A stretch of 64,000 bases of DNA from a virus, in IMG/VR virus record IMGVR_UViG_3300028786_000007, positions 1 through 64,000 of that record; one strand, given 5' to 3'. Both the position numbers and the translations under genes were made by a program. A model generated the notes under the pieces. It saw nothing but the letters and a program-made list of their open reading frames with translations, searched no databases and was not told where the DNA came from. How positions within the stretch are numbered: position 1 is the stretch's first letter; each line of letters opens with the position of its first letter. Below are positions 43,301 to 51,576 of this stretch, piece after piece.

Positions 43301-46300
43301 ATATGCCGGCTCCAAGGCGCTGAAGAAAGCCGGTGACACTGGTTATTACTCACCGTCGGCTGAGGCCGAGCCAACCCCGGCGAAGAAACCCGCCAATCCC
43401 ACGGGACACGCCATAGCCGACCCCGCGAGCGGGCTCGCCTATGAGATCGCCACCAACGCCTTCAAGGGGGCCAAGTCAGACGCGCAAAGCGCCTGGGAAA
43501 TGGACCAGCCGGTTAATGCGGAAATAGCCAAGATCGCTAATCTGAAAATTAGCGAAGCGGCAGGTGCAGTCCCCCTCACTGGAGTAGGTTCGCTGAGTGA
43601 GCCCGAGCTGAACCAGCTCCAGAAAATCTATGAGCAGCTGAATGCTATCGAGGGCGGCACCTTCGAGAGCGCCGCCGCGCCCGCACCCAAGACCTACAAG
43701 CACGTCACGAGCGCCCTGAATAAGTTCGTTGCGGTGTCCTATAAGGGCAAAAAGCATATCCAGGAGCAAATTCAGACGCTCTACGAAGCGGCCTTCAAGG
43801 ACAAAGGTGCTTTCCCGGTCGTTTCCAAGACTGCTGAGTTCAAAACGGAGCTGGTCAAATGGCTGCACAACGTCGCTCAGCAAAACGGCAGCTCCGACTT
43901 AGCGAAAGACTTCAGTAAATTTGCGGAGACCATCGATACTTCGGAAGGCGACGGCACCGTCGAAGAGCCTAAGCCTGAATTCAAGCCCACGCTCAGCTTC
44001 GAAGACATGATCCCCGCGCCGCAGCGAGAATACACCTTCGCCAAGAATGCGGGCGGCGGCACCAAGCCGAAGGAAATCTGGACCGACGAAGAGGGCAAGG
44101 AGTACCTGTTCAAGCCGGTCAAGAAGGGCGACGAGTTCGTTGCCTACGGCGAAGTCGCGGGCGGCCACATCTCCGCCCTGGTCAACCCCAAAGCCCCTAA
44201 AATCTGGCTCCAGGAGCTCAACGGCCGGACCGGCTCGATGCAGGAGATGCTGCCTAACGGCGGCGACCTGGGCGACGTAGCGATTGAGGACCTCACCGGT
44301 GCGGAGGTCCAATCGATCATGCGCGAACACGTGGTGGATTGGCTGATCTCCAATCATGATGGTCACCGCCGCCAGTTCCTGATCATGGGTGACGGCTCGC
44401 TGGTCGGCATCGATAAGGGCCAAGCCTTCAAATATTTCGGCAAGGACAAGCTCGACGTTGACTACCACCCTAACTCGCAATACGGCGAGGAGGAGCCAAT
44501 CTACAATAAGATGTGGCGCGCGCTGGTGGCCGGCAAGCTGACCAAGGCAACGAAGGACATTCTCGGCCCCGACGGAGATACTGAAGCTGTTAAGAAACAG
44601 TTAGGAGAGCTGCGTGCAAAATTAGCAGAAATTGCTCCTGAGGCTGAGAAAGCGCAATCTTGGCTTGTTAATTTTCAAAATGGACTGAAGTCGGAAGTTC
44701 GGTTACTGACTGATGCTACCAATGATGCTGAGTATGAAGATGCTCAGGATATGCATATGGCCTTGAATGCCAGGCTGTCCTCCATAGAAGAGGAATTTCT
44801 ACAGGACGCTGAGGAAAAACTCAAACTTGAGCCGCAGGAATGGTGGATTGCCGGTGAGCAAAAAGGCCGGTCTTTCTTTGCGTCCAAGGATAATAAGCAG
44901 GCCCGCATAGGCGCTTCGTACAATCAATTTATCCCGGTCTTGGCCAAGACGTGGTTCCTGCCGCAGAATGGCATCACCCTAAAGGAAGCGCAGGAGATCC
45001 TCGGAAAGACCCACCTTCATGCGGGCTCCTTCCTAGAAACTCATGGCTACAGTCAAGAAGCGGAAAAATATGCTACCGCGCTACGCGACAAAGGCTATGA
45101 CCACATCAAATTGAGCGATGATGCCATCGTTGGCCTCATCGCGCCGCAGGTCGTGCAGCCCTGGGAACCGATCACGCAAGAATACCGCGATAAGGTTCAT
45201 GTTGCTGCCAACGGCTATCTGGGCGACCTGCTCCGCAGCATGGCCCGGAATCTCAGAAACCCGGAAGCTCGGAAGCTACTGATTCGGCAAGCTGAAAAGT
45301 TTGAAAAAGCCAAAGGGGAATTACTTTGGAACAACGACATCCTTCCTGAACTGGAACAAAGCATAGACTCCACTGTACTGGTGGGTTGGCGCGTCAGCAT
45401 CAACAACCTCATTAATGACCGATATGCAGCCCTAACCCAAAAAGCAGAAACGCAAACTGATTCGGGTAATTTTTGGTCTGATCTGGTCAGTAGAACTCAA
45501 TATAATTTACGCACTAACCTCTATAATTTTGGTGTAAAGGCTCAAAGTTTACATCCAGCTGAGGGTGAGTATTCTCAAGGCCAAGTTGATGAACTCAAGA
45601 AAAGTAAATTTGCCACTGAGTTTCAAATATCTGAACTTGAGAATCAAAACGATACTGTCAAATTTGACAGTATCTTCTTCAAGGCCGCCAACGAAGCTGT
45701 CGATATTTTGCAAAACAAACTCTCGGACGACAACTTCTTGGGGCTGATCAAGCCCTATGCGGAACGTCGTTTCAAGGGCCGGCCGAACAACCTTGATGCC
45801 TTTCTGGACTACGCGCTGCAGCGGAAGGGCAACCTCGCCAACAAATTCAACCGATTTTTTCTAGGGTTGCGCACAGATCAAAAACGACGCAGCGACGCCG
45901 TTAGGGAGGTGACGAGCAGCAGCGACTACACTGTGAAAGAGTGGAAAACCACAGTCGCAGACATCAATAAAACTCACGGCATCAATCTGACCCCGGAAGA
46001 ATATGGGGCCATAAATGCCTACACGGGCTCTTCCTTCCGAGGCGTAAACAACACGTTACGCACTGGTACGCCGTGGGAAGCGGAGAAAAAGCTCAGCAAT
46101 GAGTGGCTGAGAGACATGAATTTTGCGGACCTGATCGAAAGCGGGTTGCAGAAGATCAAGCCCTACACAGGCACCGCATGGCGGGGTCAGGTAGTACACT
46201 CCGATGAACTGGCACGCTTACTGCCCGGTCGCGTACTCACCAATAAGGCATTTTGGTCAACGTCTTATAGCCCCGGTAACGCTTTCAACGGCAACGTGAA

Positions 46301-46493
46301 ATTCATCATTGAATCGAAGAGTGGTCGCAACATTAAGTTTTTGTCCGGCCATGCCTCTGAAGATGAGGTGCTGTTCCCAACGGAACGCCAGTTCCTGATC
46401 ACTTACCGGGAAGAAGGGACCAACAAGCACGGTGATCCCTGCACAGACATCTACCTGACCGAGCTGCCGGAGGTAGATTTCAATGCGCTTTAG
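37341..46493 (+). CDS. Giant polyvalent virion protein (ART, protease-like, kinase-like modules)
   Basis: 3,050 residues. Order: ejection-like N terminus with Gly/Ala-rich membrane segments (1-500); ART-like module with YYHGGS near H529; a Tat-like RRGFLKG motif at 672-678; a long helical segment; zinc-protease-like WHEILH (985-989); a second ART-like module VYHGT (H1125) with AYFTENPELANEF; repeated helical modules (about 1300-2010, three pairs of related units); a HipA/PI-kinase-like domain (K2258, NHDGHRRQF with D2340, GIDKGQAF with D2358); and a C-terminal actin-type ADP-ribosyltransferase with R2948, S2973-T-S and E3007-x-E3009. Likely co-injected and acting on host targets. Module calls come from motifs; targets unknown. 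One continuous frame. Confidence 0.82.
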   Translation: MFNWDELLFNPNLLTQPQPVVAPGGWTPRLEPVNFSPQPTPSQPTVQPSWAAPNLEPALNPRVPFSPVAAENYDPFKAFAADVKEPKKPNLGLMGESWGTLKPDDQKKWLDDQFAAYETGQQRIKNLEGLIAASPSPVAQRALQSQLNATRSTLPDLAKLNEMRAGTAPLPLKTGLRAGAENAVQGFSGAVLGIPEFAGIVKGYLGDEKVDDNTLLKWAQDAKLKVNQLFPGDAARQEDFSQKLANGLGQLGAFYGGGAVTALLKAGPKAVAAVVTAMGASASGSQGFEEATAELKKAQEAAKAAGDTAQVSELDRILKTFGYAAVGTTEALPIVSTFARVAAPTTRIGARVAGAFEGALEEGAQEAASQLAQNAITGQTTDPNRPLGEGVAESAAIGAVLGGGAGGAFAGKPVPGVEEVNPSVEAPFAGPMEMKPGESLSFIDLIPDENGEYSVDGGQRALNAPVAALPSPEGPAAATVAPDLPPTAPAGSSSASAPITPPPGTSFFDAGSYDAALKGKELGKDEYYHGGSYKGGQSDGVVYLTKNPNFADTYVTMAKERGIEGADRQRLSVPLQAVAPMDAVERAATAAGIDTASSTPASWFDKELHGDQAVKLLTQSLKKAGFDHAVLPDVSYGGGMQEDVTVAFGPNAKTAVQDAAVKGKAAGPDMTRRGFLKGLGAAAGAAAVASTGLPKSVGQLASPPQAAATPVAAAARPAWRPWSEITNQYQYRPLTAQTLDPKRYEKLAKFVTKNIGGNVDLGQQLAEGKIQEVVFEGRPVGYNIDIAFPHYATPDFRLQNHPFKLYEKAFNPLPYPKAIEAQKQSEAPKAEKPTLPEQPFKAVGGKPGDVTRAIEISPQLNADQVEQQSKLLLNAGRTVQLPDALTEPYFRAINALGSMIPENIPANVLVEVRPSGVTENGKPLINAVFRTAAGAEQMVQGTWEELTDVRAFYMPAGGGAAHGLFLLPLDPSQSGSDRLGGVLWHEILHALRREGHLPARDWNRLLGHATDLDILGQRYQSFAQATRDPYAKDYEPNGTIRELYAEFNEGRPDFDEAMAQEAVAHMLEQYSHGALDAQAMAPIQDVLDNIKNGAYAQPVTGAEAGPIDQARQGVKLPEGVVRVYHGTVRPDFERFDTSKSEHGGDAYFTENPELANEFAGGKYPESLENPPYSLPYNSARRVIPADMDVTGFKRVKFGSWLLGPYEWTRDDGAKLQKAVDQAKAEGYKGLVAEGITDQKVKGSQYITWTPDTVKHAFTQKPLYALFGKWGKGEARTGEPAPELPKDLEYLNKSTTEEWATAKYSKPLFAIENIPGTVSYEISKTVLQNSLTETTKWMNEKNIGGTKNELYDLTFKKIFIKNMMKMGQDYLQKEGSGPKEAGIYLTAAAAGLMPGSGQPVLAKAPLTETGPAKPAGPKPATDYTKKEIDALNDADWATAKYLNPYYAVDSLTGFAHETATKLLKEAAKSSEPLKKKFLFSIITVANVWSTWAEGSKNKQASDQLLAAAQLLLPGSIQKPAAQSGTTVTTSYGHKLAEKNKAAFKAEINKTLDQLVAVGEKKTSKPFTVQQASEYADAQHPGAGVTIDNLMRWNEGADTDPKLLAIAIEELLADPETSGIDISEDPLQLAVLQDIVAMLEGQKSPPEPTTAQTSITVDQALEYAKTQDTDAYFALYDLVKGAFKGTDSAKLDPAQVADALIDHLENQDEPITAADFKSDTVLNDIAGMLYGHKSLPEPEPAAVEAAGKIIMAAFGDYYWFQEAKNNAAAKVKSSDVKNQTPAFKTAIAEHLSSLAPAFAPEFQVAFGKAIDILGGVKPTEPEAAKPAEDPLEAAEKIMKDYFDHADWYWQGAKNYGAAQVTLADVKNKTPTFYAAVVEGLKETAKTLKPGAKAAIQKAIDVLEAGKSKTLATAEDPAFKTLAEANNYANELGPDVQAAFVQALNATNKKLPHAVNYIKLDETSKNLAVIAIETPDAELKSKLLKMINGLYAGSKALKKAGDTGYYSPSAEAEPTPAKKPANPTGHAIADPASGLAYEIATNAFKGAKSDAQSAWEMDQPVNAEIAKIANLKISEAAGAVPLTGVGSLSEPELNQLQKIYEQLNAIEGGTFESAAAPAPKTYKHVTSALNKFVAVSYKGKKHIQEQIQTLYEAAFKDKGAFPVVSKTAEFKTELVKWLHNVAQQNGSSDLAKDFSKFAETIDTSEGDGTVEEPKPEFKPTLSFEDMIPAPQREYTFAKNAGGGTKPKEIWTDEEGKEYLFKPVKKGDEFVAYGEVAGGHISALVNPKAPKIWLQELNGRTGSMQEMLPNGGDLGDVAIEDLTGAEVQSIMREHVVDWLISNHDGHRRQFLIMGDGSLVGIDKGQAFKYFGKDKLDVDYHPNSQYGEEEPIYNKMWRALVAGKLTKATKDILGPDGDTEAVKKQLGELRAKLAEIAPEAEKAQSWLVNFQNGLKSEVRLLTDATNDAEYEDAQDMHMALNARLSSIEEEFLQDAEEKLKLEPQEWWIAGEQKGRSFFASKDNKQARIGASYNQFIPVLAKTWFLPQNGITLKEAQEILGKTHLHAGSFLETHGYSQEAEKYATALRDKGYDHIKLSDDAIVGLIAPQVVQPWEPITQEYRDKVHVAANGYLGDLLRSMARNLRNPEARKLLIRQAEKFEKAKGELLWNNDILPELEQSIDSTVLVGWRVSINNLINDRYAALTQKAETQTDSGNFWSDLVSRTQYNLRTNLYNFGVKAQSLHPAEGEYSQGQVDELKKSKFATEFQISELENQNDTVKFDSIFFKAANEAVDILQNKLSDDNFLGLIKPYAERRFKGRPNNLDAFLDYALQRKGNLANKFNRFFLGLRTDQKRRSDAVREVTSSSDYTVKEWKTTVADINKTHGINLTPEEYGAINAYTGSSFRGVNNTLRTGTPWEAEKKLSNEWLRDMNFADLIESGLQKIKPYTGTAWRGQVVHSDELARLLPGRVLTNKAFWSTSYSPGNAFNGNVKFIIESKSGRNIKFLSGHASEDEVLFPTERQFLITYREEGTNKHGDPCTDIYLTELPEVDFNAL

Positions 46494-46680
46494 GCAGGTC
46501 CAGAGCATTTTCGATAAAGCGGGGGGAAAGCTCCTCCTGCTCCGCCAGCGGGTCGCTGACTTGCTGGCGGGCCTGATTTTGCGCCTGCGCCGCCTTCACT
46601 TCGGAAGTCTTAACCTGTGCATCCGTCATGCCAGAAGCTTTCAGCAAGGCTTTTACTTCAGGCGAATACGTAATTGTCAT
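46480..46680 (-). CDS. Small helical protein, antisense to giant gene end
   Basis: 66 residues read leftward. Good Shine-Dalgarno (GGAG, 8 nt before ATG). Charged helix (VKALLKASGMTDAQVKTSEVKAAQAQNQ). Its last 14 bases overlap the giant gene on the opposite strand. It follows a tiny membrane peptide gene on the same strand. Function unknown. Confidence 0.6.
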   Translation of the reverse strand: MTITYSPEVKALLKASGMTDAQVKTSEVKAAQAQNQARQQVSDPLAEQEELSPRFIENALDLPKAH

Positions 46681-46681
46681 G

Positions 46682-46795
46682 CTAAGTCTCCAATTCTTTG
46701 ATGATTTCTACGAACGAATACACAATAATGCCCGAGAGTGGCAAGTAGACATGAGACCACGCCGCATGAAATGCGGAGAAAGCCACAGCTAACAT
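46682..46795 (-). CDS. Tiny membrane peptide
   Basis: 37 residues with one hydrophobic helix (YLPLSGIIVYSFVEIIKEL) and a His/Trp-rich N terminus. Its stop is 1 nt before the next minus-strand ATG, and its end contains that gene's GGAG. No ribosome site is seen for itself. It could be a small holin-like or regulatory peptide; low confidence. Confidence 0.4.
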   Translation of the reverse strand: MLAVAFSAFHAAWSHVYLPLSGIIVYSFVEIIKELET

Positions 46796-47708
46796 GGCAG
46801 TTGAGAACAAAATTATCAATGCCGAAAGCGGTGGCCAGCGCTACGAGAAGAACCCGCGCTCCTCCGCCTACGGTCCTGGGCAATTTCTCAGCTCAACTTG
46901 GCTGAACATGATCTCTCGCTACCGGCCTGACCTCATGCAAGGCCGCGACTCGGCGGCCGTGTTGGCGCTACGCACCGACCCTACGCTCAACGCCGAGATG
47001 ACCCGGCGTTACGGCGAAGAGAACGGGCGCTTCCTCGCCTCCAAGGGCTTTGAGCCGAACGAGGGCAATATCTACCTCGCCCACTTCGCCGGCCCCTCGG
47101 GCGCAGTTAAGCTGCTCCAGAACCCGGATAAGCCAGCCGCGGAGGTACTGGGCCCAGCCGTCGTAGAGGCCAACCCCTTCCTGGCCAATTGGAAGGCCGC
47201 GGACGTCGACGCCTGGGCGGACCGGAAGATGGGCTGGAAGCCGGTAACAGGCGCTCCTCTGCCCAGGGAAGCCGCGGACGCGATGGCGCAGAGCTCATCA
47301 CCTCCCCCTATCCCAAAAGATGCAATCGCTAGCGCGGCCGGATCTCCCAATTCGGCTCCGGCCGCCGCTCAACCTCAGAAGGAAATGGCCGTGCTACCTT
47401 TTCTGGCTTCTCTATTCGGCGGTGGCGCGGGGGCCGGAGCCGCGGCGGGCGGCGCAGCCGGCCTGGGCTCTCAGCTCTCCGGCAGTGGCGGGTTGCTCTC
47501 TAGCCTCTTCGGTGGTGGCGAGGGCGGCGGCTTCGACTTCTCCAAGATGATGAATGATGGTGGTCAACCTGACCCCACCAATCCCCTCGCCGGCCAGCCC
47601 GGCGCTCCCCCCATGGGCCTGATGCCGCGGCCACAGGTGGACATGCGTGGCCTACAAGCCATGATTGCGAACCGTCCGCAACTCGGTGGTCCGGGAGTGC
47701 TGAGATGA
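46794..47708 (+). CDS. Virion lytic transglycosylase-like protein
   Basis: 304 residues. SLT-like N-terminal domain: IINAESGG (catalytic Glu near 11), SSAYGPGQFLSSTWLNMI, a lengthy helical part NIYLAHFAGPSGAVKLL. Cleaves peptidoglycan to allow DNA entry. A Gly-rich hydrophobic stretch (LASLFGGGAGAGAAAGGAAGLGS) and Pro/Gly/Met tail follow. Shorter than full SLT enzymes. Located after the giant ejected protein, which fits an entry role. Confidence 0.82.
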   Translation: MAVENKIINAESGGQRYEKNPRSSAYGPGQFLSSTWLNMISRYRPDLMQGRDSAAVLALRTDPTLNAEMTRRYGEENGRFLASKGFEPNEGNIYLAHFAGPSGAVKLLQNPDKPAAEVLGPAVVEANPFLANWKAADVDAWADRKMGWKPVTGAPLPREAADAMAQSSSPPPIPKDAIASAAGSPNSAPAAAQPQKEMAVLPFLASLFGGGAGAGAAAGGAAGLGSQLSGSGGLLSSLFGGGEGGGFDFSKMMNDGGQPDPTNPLAGQPGAPPMGLMPRPQVDMRGLQAMIANRPQLGGPGVLR

Positions 47709-48772
47709 CCCTTTGGAAATGGTCTCAGACTGCGGCCACAAACTCTAACGTCGATTCTACGATTAATTTCGCAGAAGGTCAGGCCCCTTCCAGCGTCAAT
47801 GATTCGGCGCGAGCGCTTATGGCGGCCGTGGCCAAGAAGCGTGACGACGATTCCGGCAATCTGCTTACGACCGGTACTTCCACTGCATATGCGGTTAGTT
47901 CCAATCAGGTTTTAACCGCCCTTACAGATGGCTTTAGTATCACGGTGCGGATCAATGTTGCCTCTGGCCTTGATCCGACCTTGAACGTAGACACGCTGGG
48001 TGCGAAACAAATTCGCACTGTTTTGGGCACGAACCTCCCCACGGCGGCCTTCTCCTTGGGTGGTATCTATACCCTTACCTATGATTCCACGGATGACGCT
48101 TGGATTGTGCATGGTCGATTTGGAGATAGCCTCAATGCTACATCCGCGCCTGACCTAGTTGCAATTGAAGCGCTTTCGGGCACGGGCATTCTTCGGCGAA
48201 CAGGGTCCAATACTTGGGACGTTGACGCCAGTGTTGCCGACTTGGCGGACACTACGGCAAATCGCCTGTTTGGTACGAACGGCAGCGGTGTTTCCGGTGT
48301 CATTACTGTCGCGGCACCTCTAACTCTTTCAAGTAGCGCGTTAAGTGTGAGCGCGGCCAGCGATACAGTCTCTGGAACAATCGAAATCGCCACCCAGGCG
48401 GAGCAGGTTACGGCAACAGACACCACGCGCGCCTCGACGCCGGGGCGGCAGATGCACCACCCCGCGCACCCGAAGGCGTGGGCGAACTTCGAGCAAACCG
48501 GAACTCAGTCAATCCGCGAAAGCTACGGCGTGAGTTCGGTGACCGATGACGGTCAGGGCAAAACAATCGTCACGTTCTCAACGGCTTTTGCCGCCACGAC
48601 CTATGGTGTTGTTGCGACTTGCCAAGACACCAGCACGCAGGGCGACGTCATGGCATCGATCAATGCATCTGGGGCTAAGACGACGACGCAAATTCAAATT
48701 GCTTGCAACAGTTCGTCGGCAAACCTCTTCGATTCCGATCAGATTGGCATGATTGCGGCGGGGGGCCAGTGA
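47705..48772 (+). CDS. Tail fiber-like protein 1
   Basis: 355 residues. The opening LWKWSQTAATNSNVDSTINFAEGQAPSSVNDSARALMAAV is the standard N-terminal attachment motif of many short-tail phage fibers, followed by Thr/Ser/Gly-rich beta repeats and a QxxATDTTRASTPGRQMHHPAHPKAWA linker with a jelly-roll-like C terminus. Receptor binding is the likely role. ATGA overlap upstream, GTGA overlap downstream. Confidence 0.82.
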   Translation: MTLWKWSQTAATNSNVDSTINFAEGQAPSSVNDSARALMAAVAKKRDDDSGNLLTTGTSTAYAVSSNQVLTALTDGFSITVRINVASGLDPTLNVDTLGAKQIRTVLGTNLPTAAFSLGGIYTLTYDSTDDAWIVHGRFGDSLNATSAPDLVAIEALSGTGILRRTGSNTWDVDASVADLADTTANRLFGTNGSGVSGVITVAAPLTLSSSALSVSAASDTVSGTIEIATQAEQVTATDTTRASTPGRQMHHPAHPKAWANFEQTGTQSIRESYGVSSVTDDGQGKTIVTFSTAFAATTYGVVATCQDTSTQGDVMASINASGAKTTTQIQIACNSSSANLFDSDQIGMIAAGGQ

Positions 48773-49296
48773 TCGCGAAACAGATCCTGTTCACCCGGCC
48801 GGACGGCGCGGTGTCGATTTGCACGCCTGCCCCCGAGTGCATGGATTGGCTTGCCTGCGGCGGATATTGGGACGGCCGAGGATTGGACATCGATGAGCAA
48901 ATCGAAAGGTCTGTGGCGGCGGGACATCACGAACACGCGGCGCGGCGCTTTGTTCGCGCCATGGATAGAGGCGGTTGCACCACAGCGGAAGCCTACGAAA
49001 TCATCCGCGACCGCGATTGCGGCCACCTTGGAAGCGCCTTCGAGCTTGTCGCGCCGGAAGAGTTGCCAGACCGCTGGTTCCGCAACGCTTGGCGGCGGTC
49101 GCACAATGGTGGCCCGATCTGCGTTGACATGGCTGCCGCGCGCCGCATCCAAAGGGCGAGGCTTGCCGATTTCGCCGAGCACAGACGTGTTGATTTATCT
49201 TGGCCACGCTGGCGCGAGCGAATGAGGCGCGCACAAACGCCGGAAGCATTGAAGGCAATCTGGCCCAAACTAACAAGGCTGTCCCCGTGCTCATAA
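48769..49296 (+). CDS. Phage protein between two fiber genes
   Basis: 175 residues from GTG 48769 (overlaps the fiber stop). Possible metal/Cys sites and an Arg/Trp-rich end (WPRWRERMRRAQTPEALKAIWPKL). It includes an EYxxIRDRDCGHLGS stretch. Perhaps a fiber assembly factor by position; no family recognised. Confidence 0.6.
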   Translation: MIAKQILFTRPDGAVSICTPAPECMDWLACGGYWDGRGLDIDEQIERSVAAGHHEHAARRFVRAMDRGGCTTAEAYEIIRDRDCGHLGSAFELVAPEELPDRWFRNAWRRSHNGGPICVDMAAARRIQRARLADFAEHRRVDLSWPRWRERMRRAQTPEALKAIWPKLTRLSPCS

Positions 49297-51452
49297 AAAC
49301 TGACATCAATGCTCGCAGCGAGGCGCTACAGACCGCTTTTCTACGGAAAAGCGACATCCCAGCGACCGACACTCAAGCGGCCATTGAGTATTTGCGTGCA
49401 CTAATCTCTTCACTGACACTATTAGTCCCACCCCTTAGTGCTGATTATATCGTCGGAACTGCTAATGGAACTTTAACCGCAGAACGAGTTGCTACCGATA
49501 CAGCGACGATCGATGTCGATATCGCCACAGCCGGGCAGGCGAAGTGGAATATTATTGCGGATAGCGTCGATAATACATTCCTCGCCAATATGGCCCAGGC
49601 CACCCTCAAAGGCCGCGCAGCCGGCGCGGGGACCGGTGATCCGACCGATCTAACTCCTGCCCAGGCCAAGGCGGTTGTTGGTCTTCCGACCGCCAGCACC
49701 GACAATATGATCCCGCGCTTTGACGGGACCAGCGGTGATCTTCAGACGTCCACCTTGCTGCTCGGCGATACTGGGCCGCTGACTCCGACCGCCAATGACG
49801 GCATCGCACTCGGTTCGGGTACGCTCGCTTTTTCCGATTTATTTCTAGCGAATGGGGGCGTCGCCAATTGGAACAACGGCAACTATACGCTCACCCATAG
49901 CGCGGGAAATCTTACTGCGGCGGGCGGCCCATTCACGGCTCCGAGCTTCATCCCCTCTGGCTCAACCGTGCCCAGCAATGGCATGTACCTCCCGGCCGCC
50001 AACACGCTCGGCTGGGCTGTCAATACGACGATTGAGTTGCAACTCACCGGCACGGCGCTGTCGCCGGGGGCCGATGGCGGGTCTTCGCTGGGAACGACAG
50101 CGCTCGGATGGCAAAATCTATTCGGGAACACTGGCTTCGTCCTCAACGTCGAAAACGGGGACTGGGTCGCCACTCATACGGCAGGGATTCTGACGGTTGG
50201 CACTGGCGACCTTCGCGTCACGACGGCGGGAACCAACGCGGCGTCTGCGGTGACGGTTGGCGGCACGCAGACGCTGACCAACAAACAACTCACTGCCGCG
50301 ACGGTGAACACCAGTTTCACGCCGACCGCCAATGACGGTTCGGCGCTGGGCTCTGGCACGCTCTCCTTCTCTGATCTCTTCCTCGCCACGGGCGGCGTCC
50401 TCAACTGGGTAAACGGCAACTACACGCTTACCCATAGCGCCGGGAATCTGACGGCGGCCGGTGGTCCGTTCACTGCTCCTAGCTTCATTCCATCTGACTC
50501 GACCGTTCCCAGTAATGGCATGTATTTGCCCGCTGCGAACACACTTGGTTGGGCTGTTAACACGGCGATCGAACTGCAACTTACCGGCGCGGCGCTTTCG
50601 CCAGGGGCTGACGGGGGGTCATCTCTTGGGACGACAGCACTTGGCTGGCAGAACCTGTTTGTCAACACTGGGTTTGTCCTCAACGTCGAGAACGGGGATT
50701 GGGTTGCCACACATACGGCAGGCATTCTGACAGTCGGAACTGGCGACTTGCGCGTCACCACGGCGGGAACCAACACAGCCAGCGCCGTTACGGTGGGTGG
50801 CACGCAGACGCTGACCAATAAGACGCTGACCAACCCAACCCTCGGTGCAAGTTACCTACAGGCGGCGGAAATCGCCACGCCATCTTCACCGGCCGCTGAT
50901 AATTTGCGCATTTACGCCAAGGATGTTGCGGGTACAACTAGGCTGCATACGCTTGACAGCTCGGGTACGGAAACAATGCTGGGCTCAGGTGGAGGTGGCA
51001 TTACCGCCTCGACAGTTCAGGCAGCGACATCGGGAACGGCAATTGATTTCAGCAGCCTGCCCGCCGCTATAAAGCGAATAACCGTTATATTCGACTCCGT
51101 CTCATTGAGCGGCACGGACAATTTCCTGATCCAACTCGGCGACAGCGGCGGAATAGAAACGACTGGCTACACGTCAGAAACTGGCAACAGAGGGGCGGTG
51201 GCCACGTCAACAGCCGGGTTTATCTGGTATGGCAACTCCGCCGCAGGCGATTCATTTTCCGGCCACATGACAATCACCCGCATTACGAGCAATAGCTGGG
51301 TGGCCTCTCATGCTGCGGGTTCTACCGGCGGCAGAGAGGTGATTACCGGAGGTGGCCGCAAGGATCTGAGTGACGAGCTGACGCAGATTCGTATCACGCG
51401 AAGCGGCACGAACACGTTCGACGCTGGCCAGATCAATATCTTCTACGAGTAA
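49287..51452 (+). CDS. Tail fiber with repeated 179-residue unit
   Basis: About 721 residues from GTG 49287 (AAGG upstream; TTG 49200 is an alternative). A helical N terminus (about 1-45) is followed by beta repeats. Residues encoded at 49785-50321 and 50322 to about 50820 are a near-identical 179-residue duplication, each made of two ~48-residue modules (ANDGSALGSGTLSFSDLF... and GADGGSSLGTTALGWQNLF...). The C-terminal ~170 residues (from DFSSLPAAIKRITVIFDSVSL) form a separate jelly-roll-like tip, probably the receptor binder. The two long repeats keep the protein but differ at many synonymous sites. Confidence 0.85.
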   Translation: MLIKTDINARSEALQTAFLRKSDIPATDTQAAIEYLRALISSLTLLVPPLSADYIVGTANGTLTAERVATDTATIDVDIATAGQAKWNIIADSVDNTFLANMAQATLKGRAAGAGTGDPTDLTPAQAKAVVGLPTASTDNMIPRFDGTSGDLQTSTLLLGDTGPLTPTANDGIALGSGTLAFSDLFLANGGVANWNNGNYTLTHSAGNLTAAGGPFTAPSFIPSGSTVPSNGMYLPAANTLGWAVNTTIELQLTGTALSPGADGGSSLGTTALGWQNLFGNTGFVLNVENGDWVATHTAGILTVGTGDLRVTTAGTNAASAVTVGGTQTLTNKQLTAATVNTSFTPTANDGSALGSGTLSFSDLFLATGGVLNWVNGNYTLTHSAGNLTAAGGPFTAPSFIPSDSTVPSNGMYLPAANTLGWAVNTAIELQLTGAALSPGADGGSSLGTTALGWQNLFVNTGFVLNVENGDWVATHTAGILTVGTGDLRVTTAGTNTASAVTVGGTQTLTNKTLTNPTLGASYLQAAEIATPSSPAADNLRIYAKDVAGTTRLHTLDSSGTETMLGSGGGGITASTVQAATSGTAIDFSSLPAAIKRITVIFDSVSLSGTDNFLIQLGDSGGIETTGYTSETGNRGAVATSTAGFIWYGNSAAGDSFSGHMTITRITSNSWVASHAAGSTGGREVITGGGRKDLSDELTQIRITRSGTNTFDAGQINIFYE

Positions 51453-51503
51453 GAAGAAGGCTACATTGAAATTGTATAACAAATGCATTGACAGCAAGAA
51501 TCA

Positions 51504-51525
51504 TCGTCTTGCATTTCGGGCACAA
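51504..51525. repeat. 22-bp direct repeat, copy 1
   Basis: Begins TCGTCTTGCATTTCGG and is identical to 52759-52780. Both copies are followed by an A-rich run and a CCCGCCGC terminator stem (minus strand), so they flank the DUF932 gene as a unit of about 1,255 bp. Confidence 0.75.
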
Positions 51526-51555
51526 TAAAACCCGCCGCAGTTTCCCGCGGCGGGC
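51526..51555 (-). terminator. Terminator of DUF932 gene
   Basis: CCCGCCGC (51531-51538) pairs with GCGGCGGG (51547-51554); reading leftward the stem is followed by TTTTATT. It also separates the convergent fiber gene. Confidence 0.8.
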
Positions 51556-51576
51556 CTCCATTACTCCTCAGGAAGA

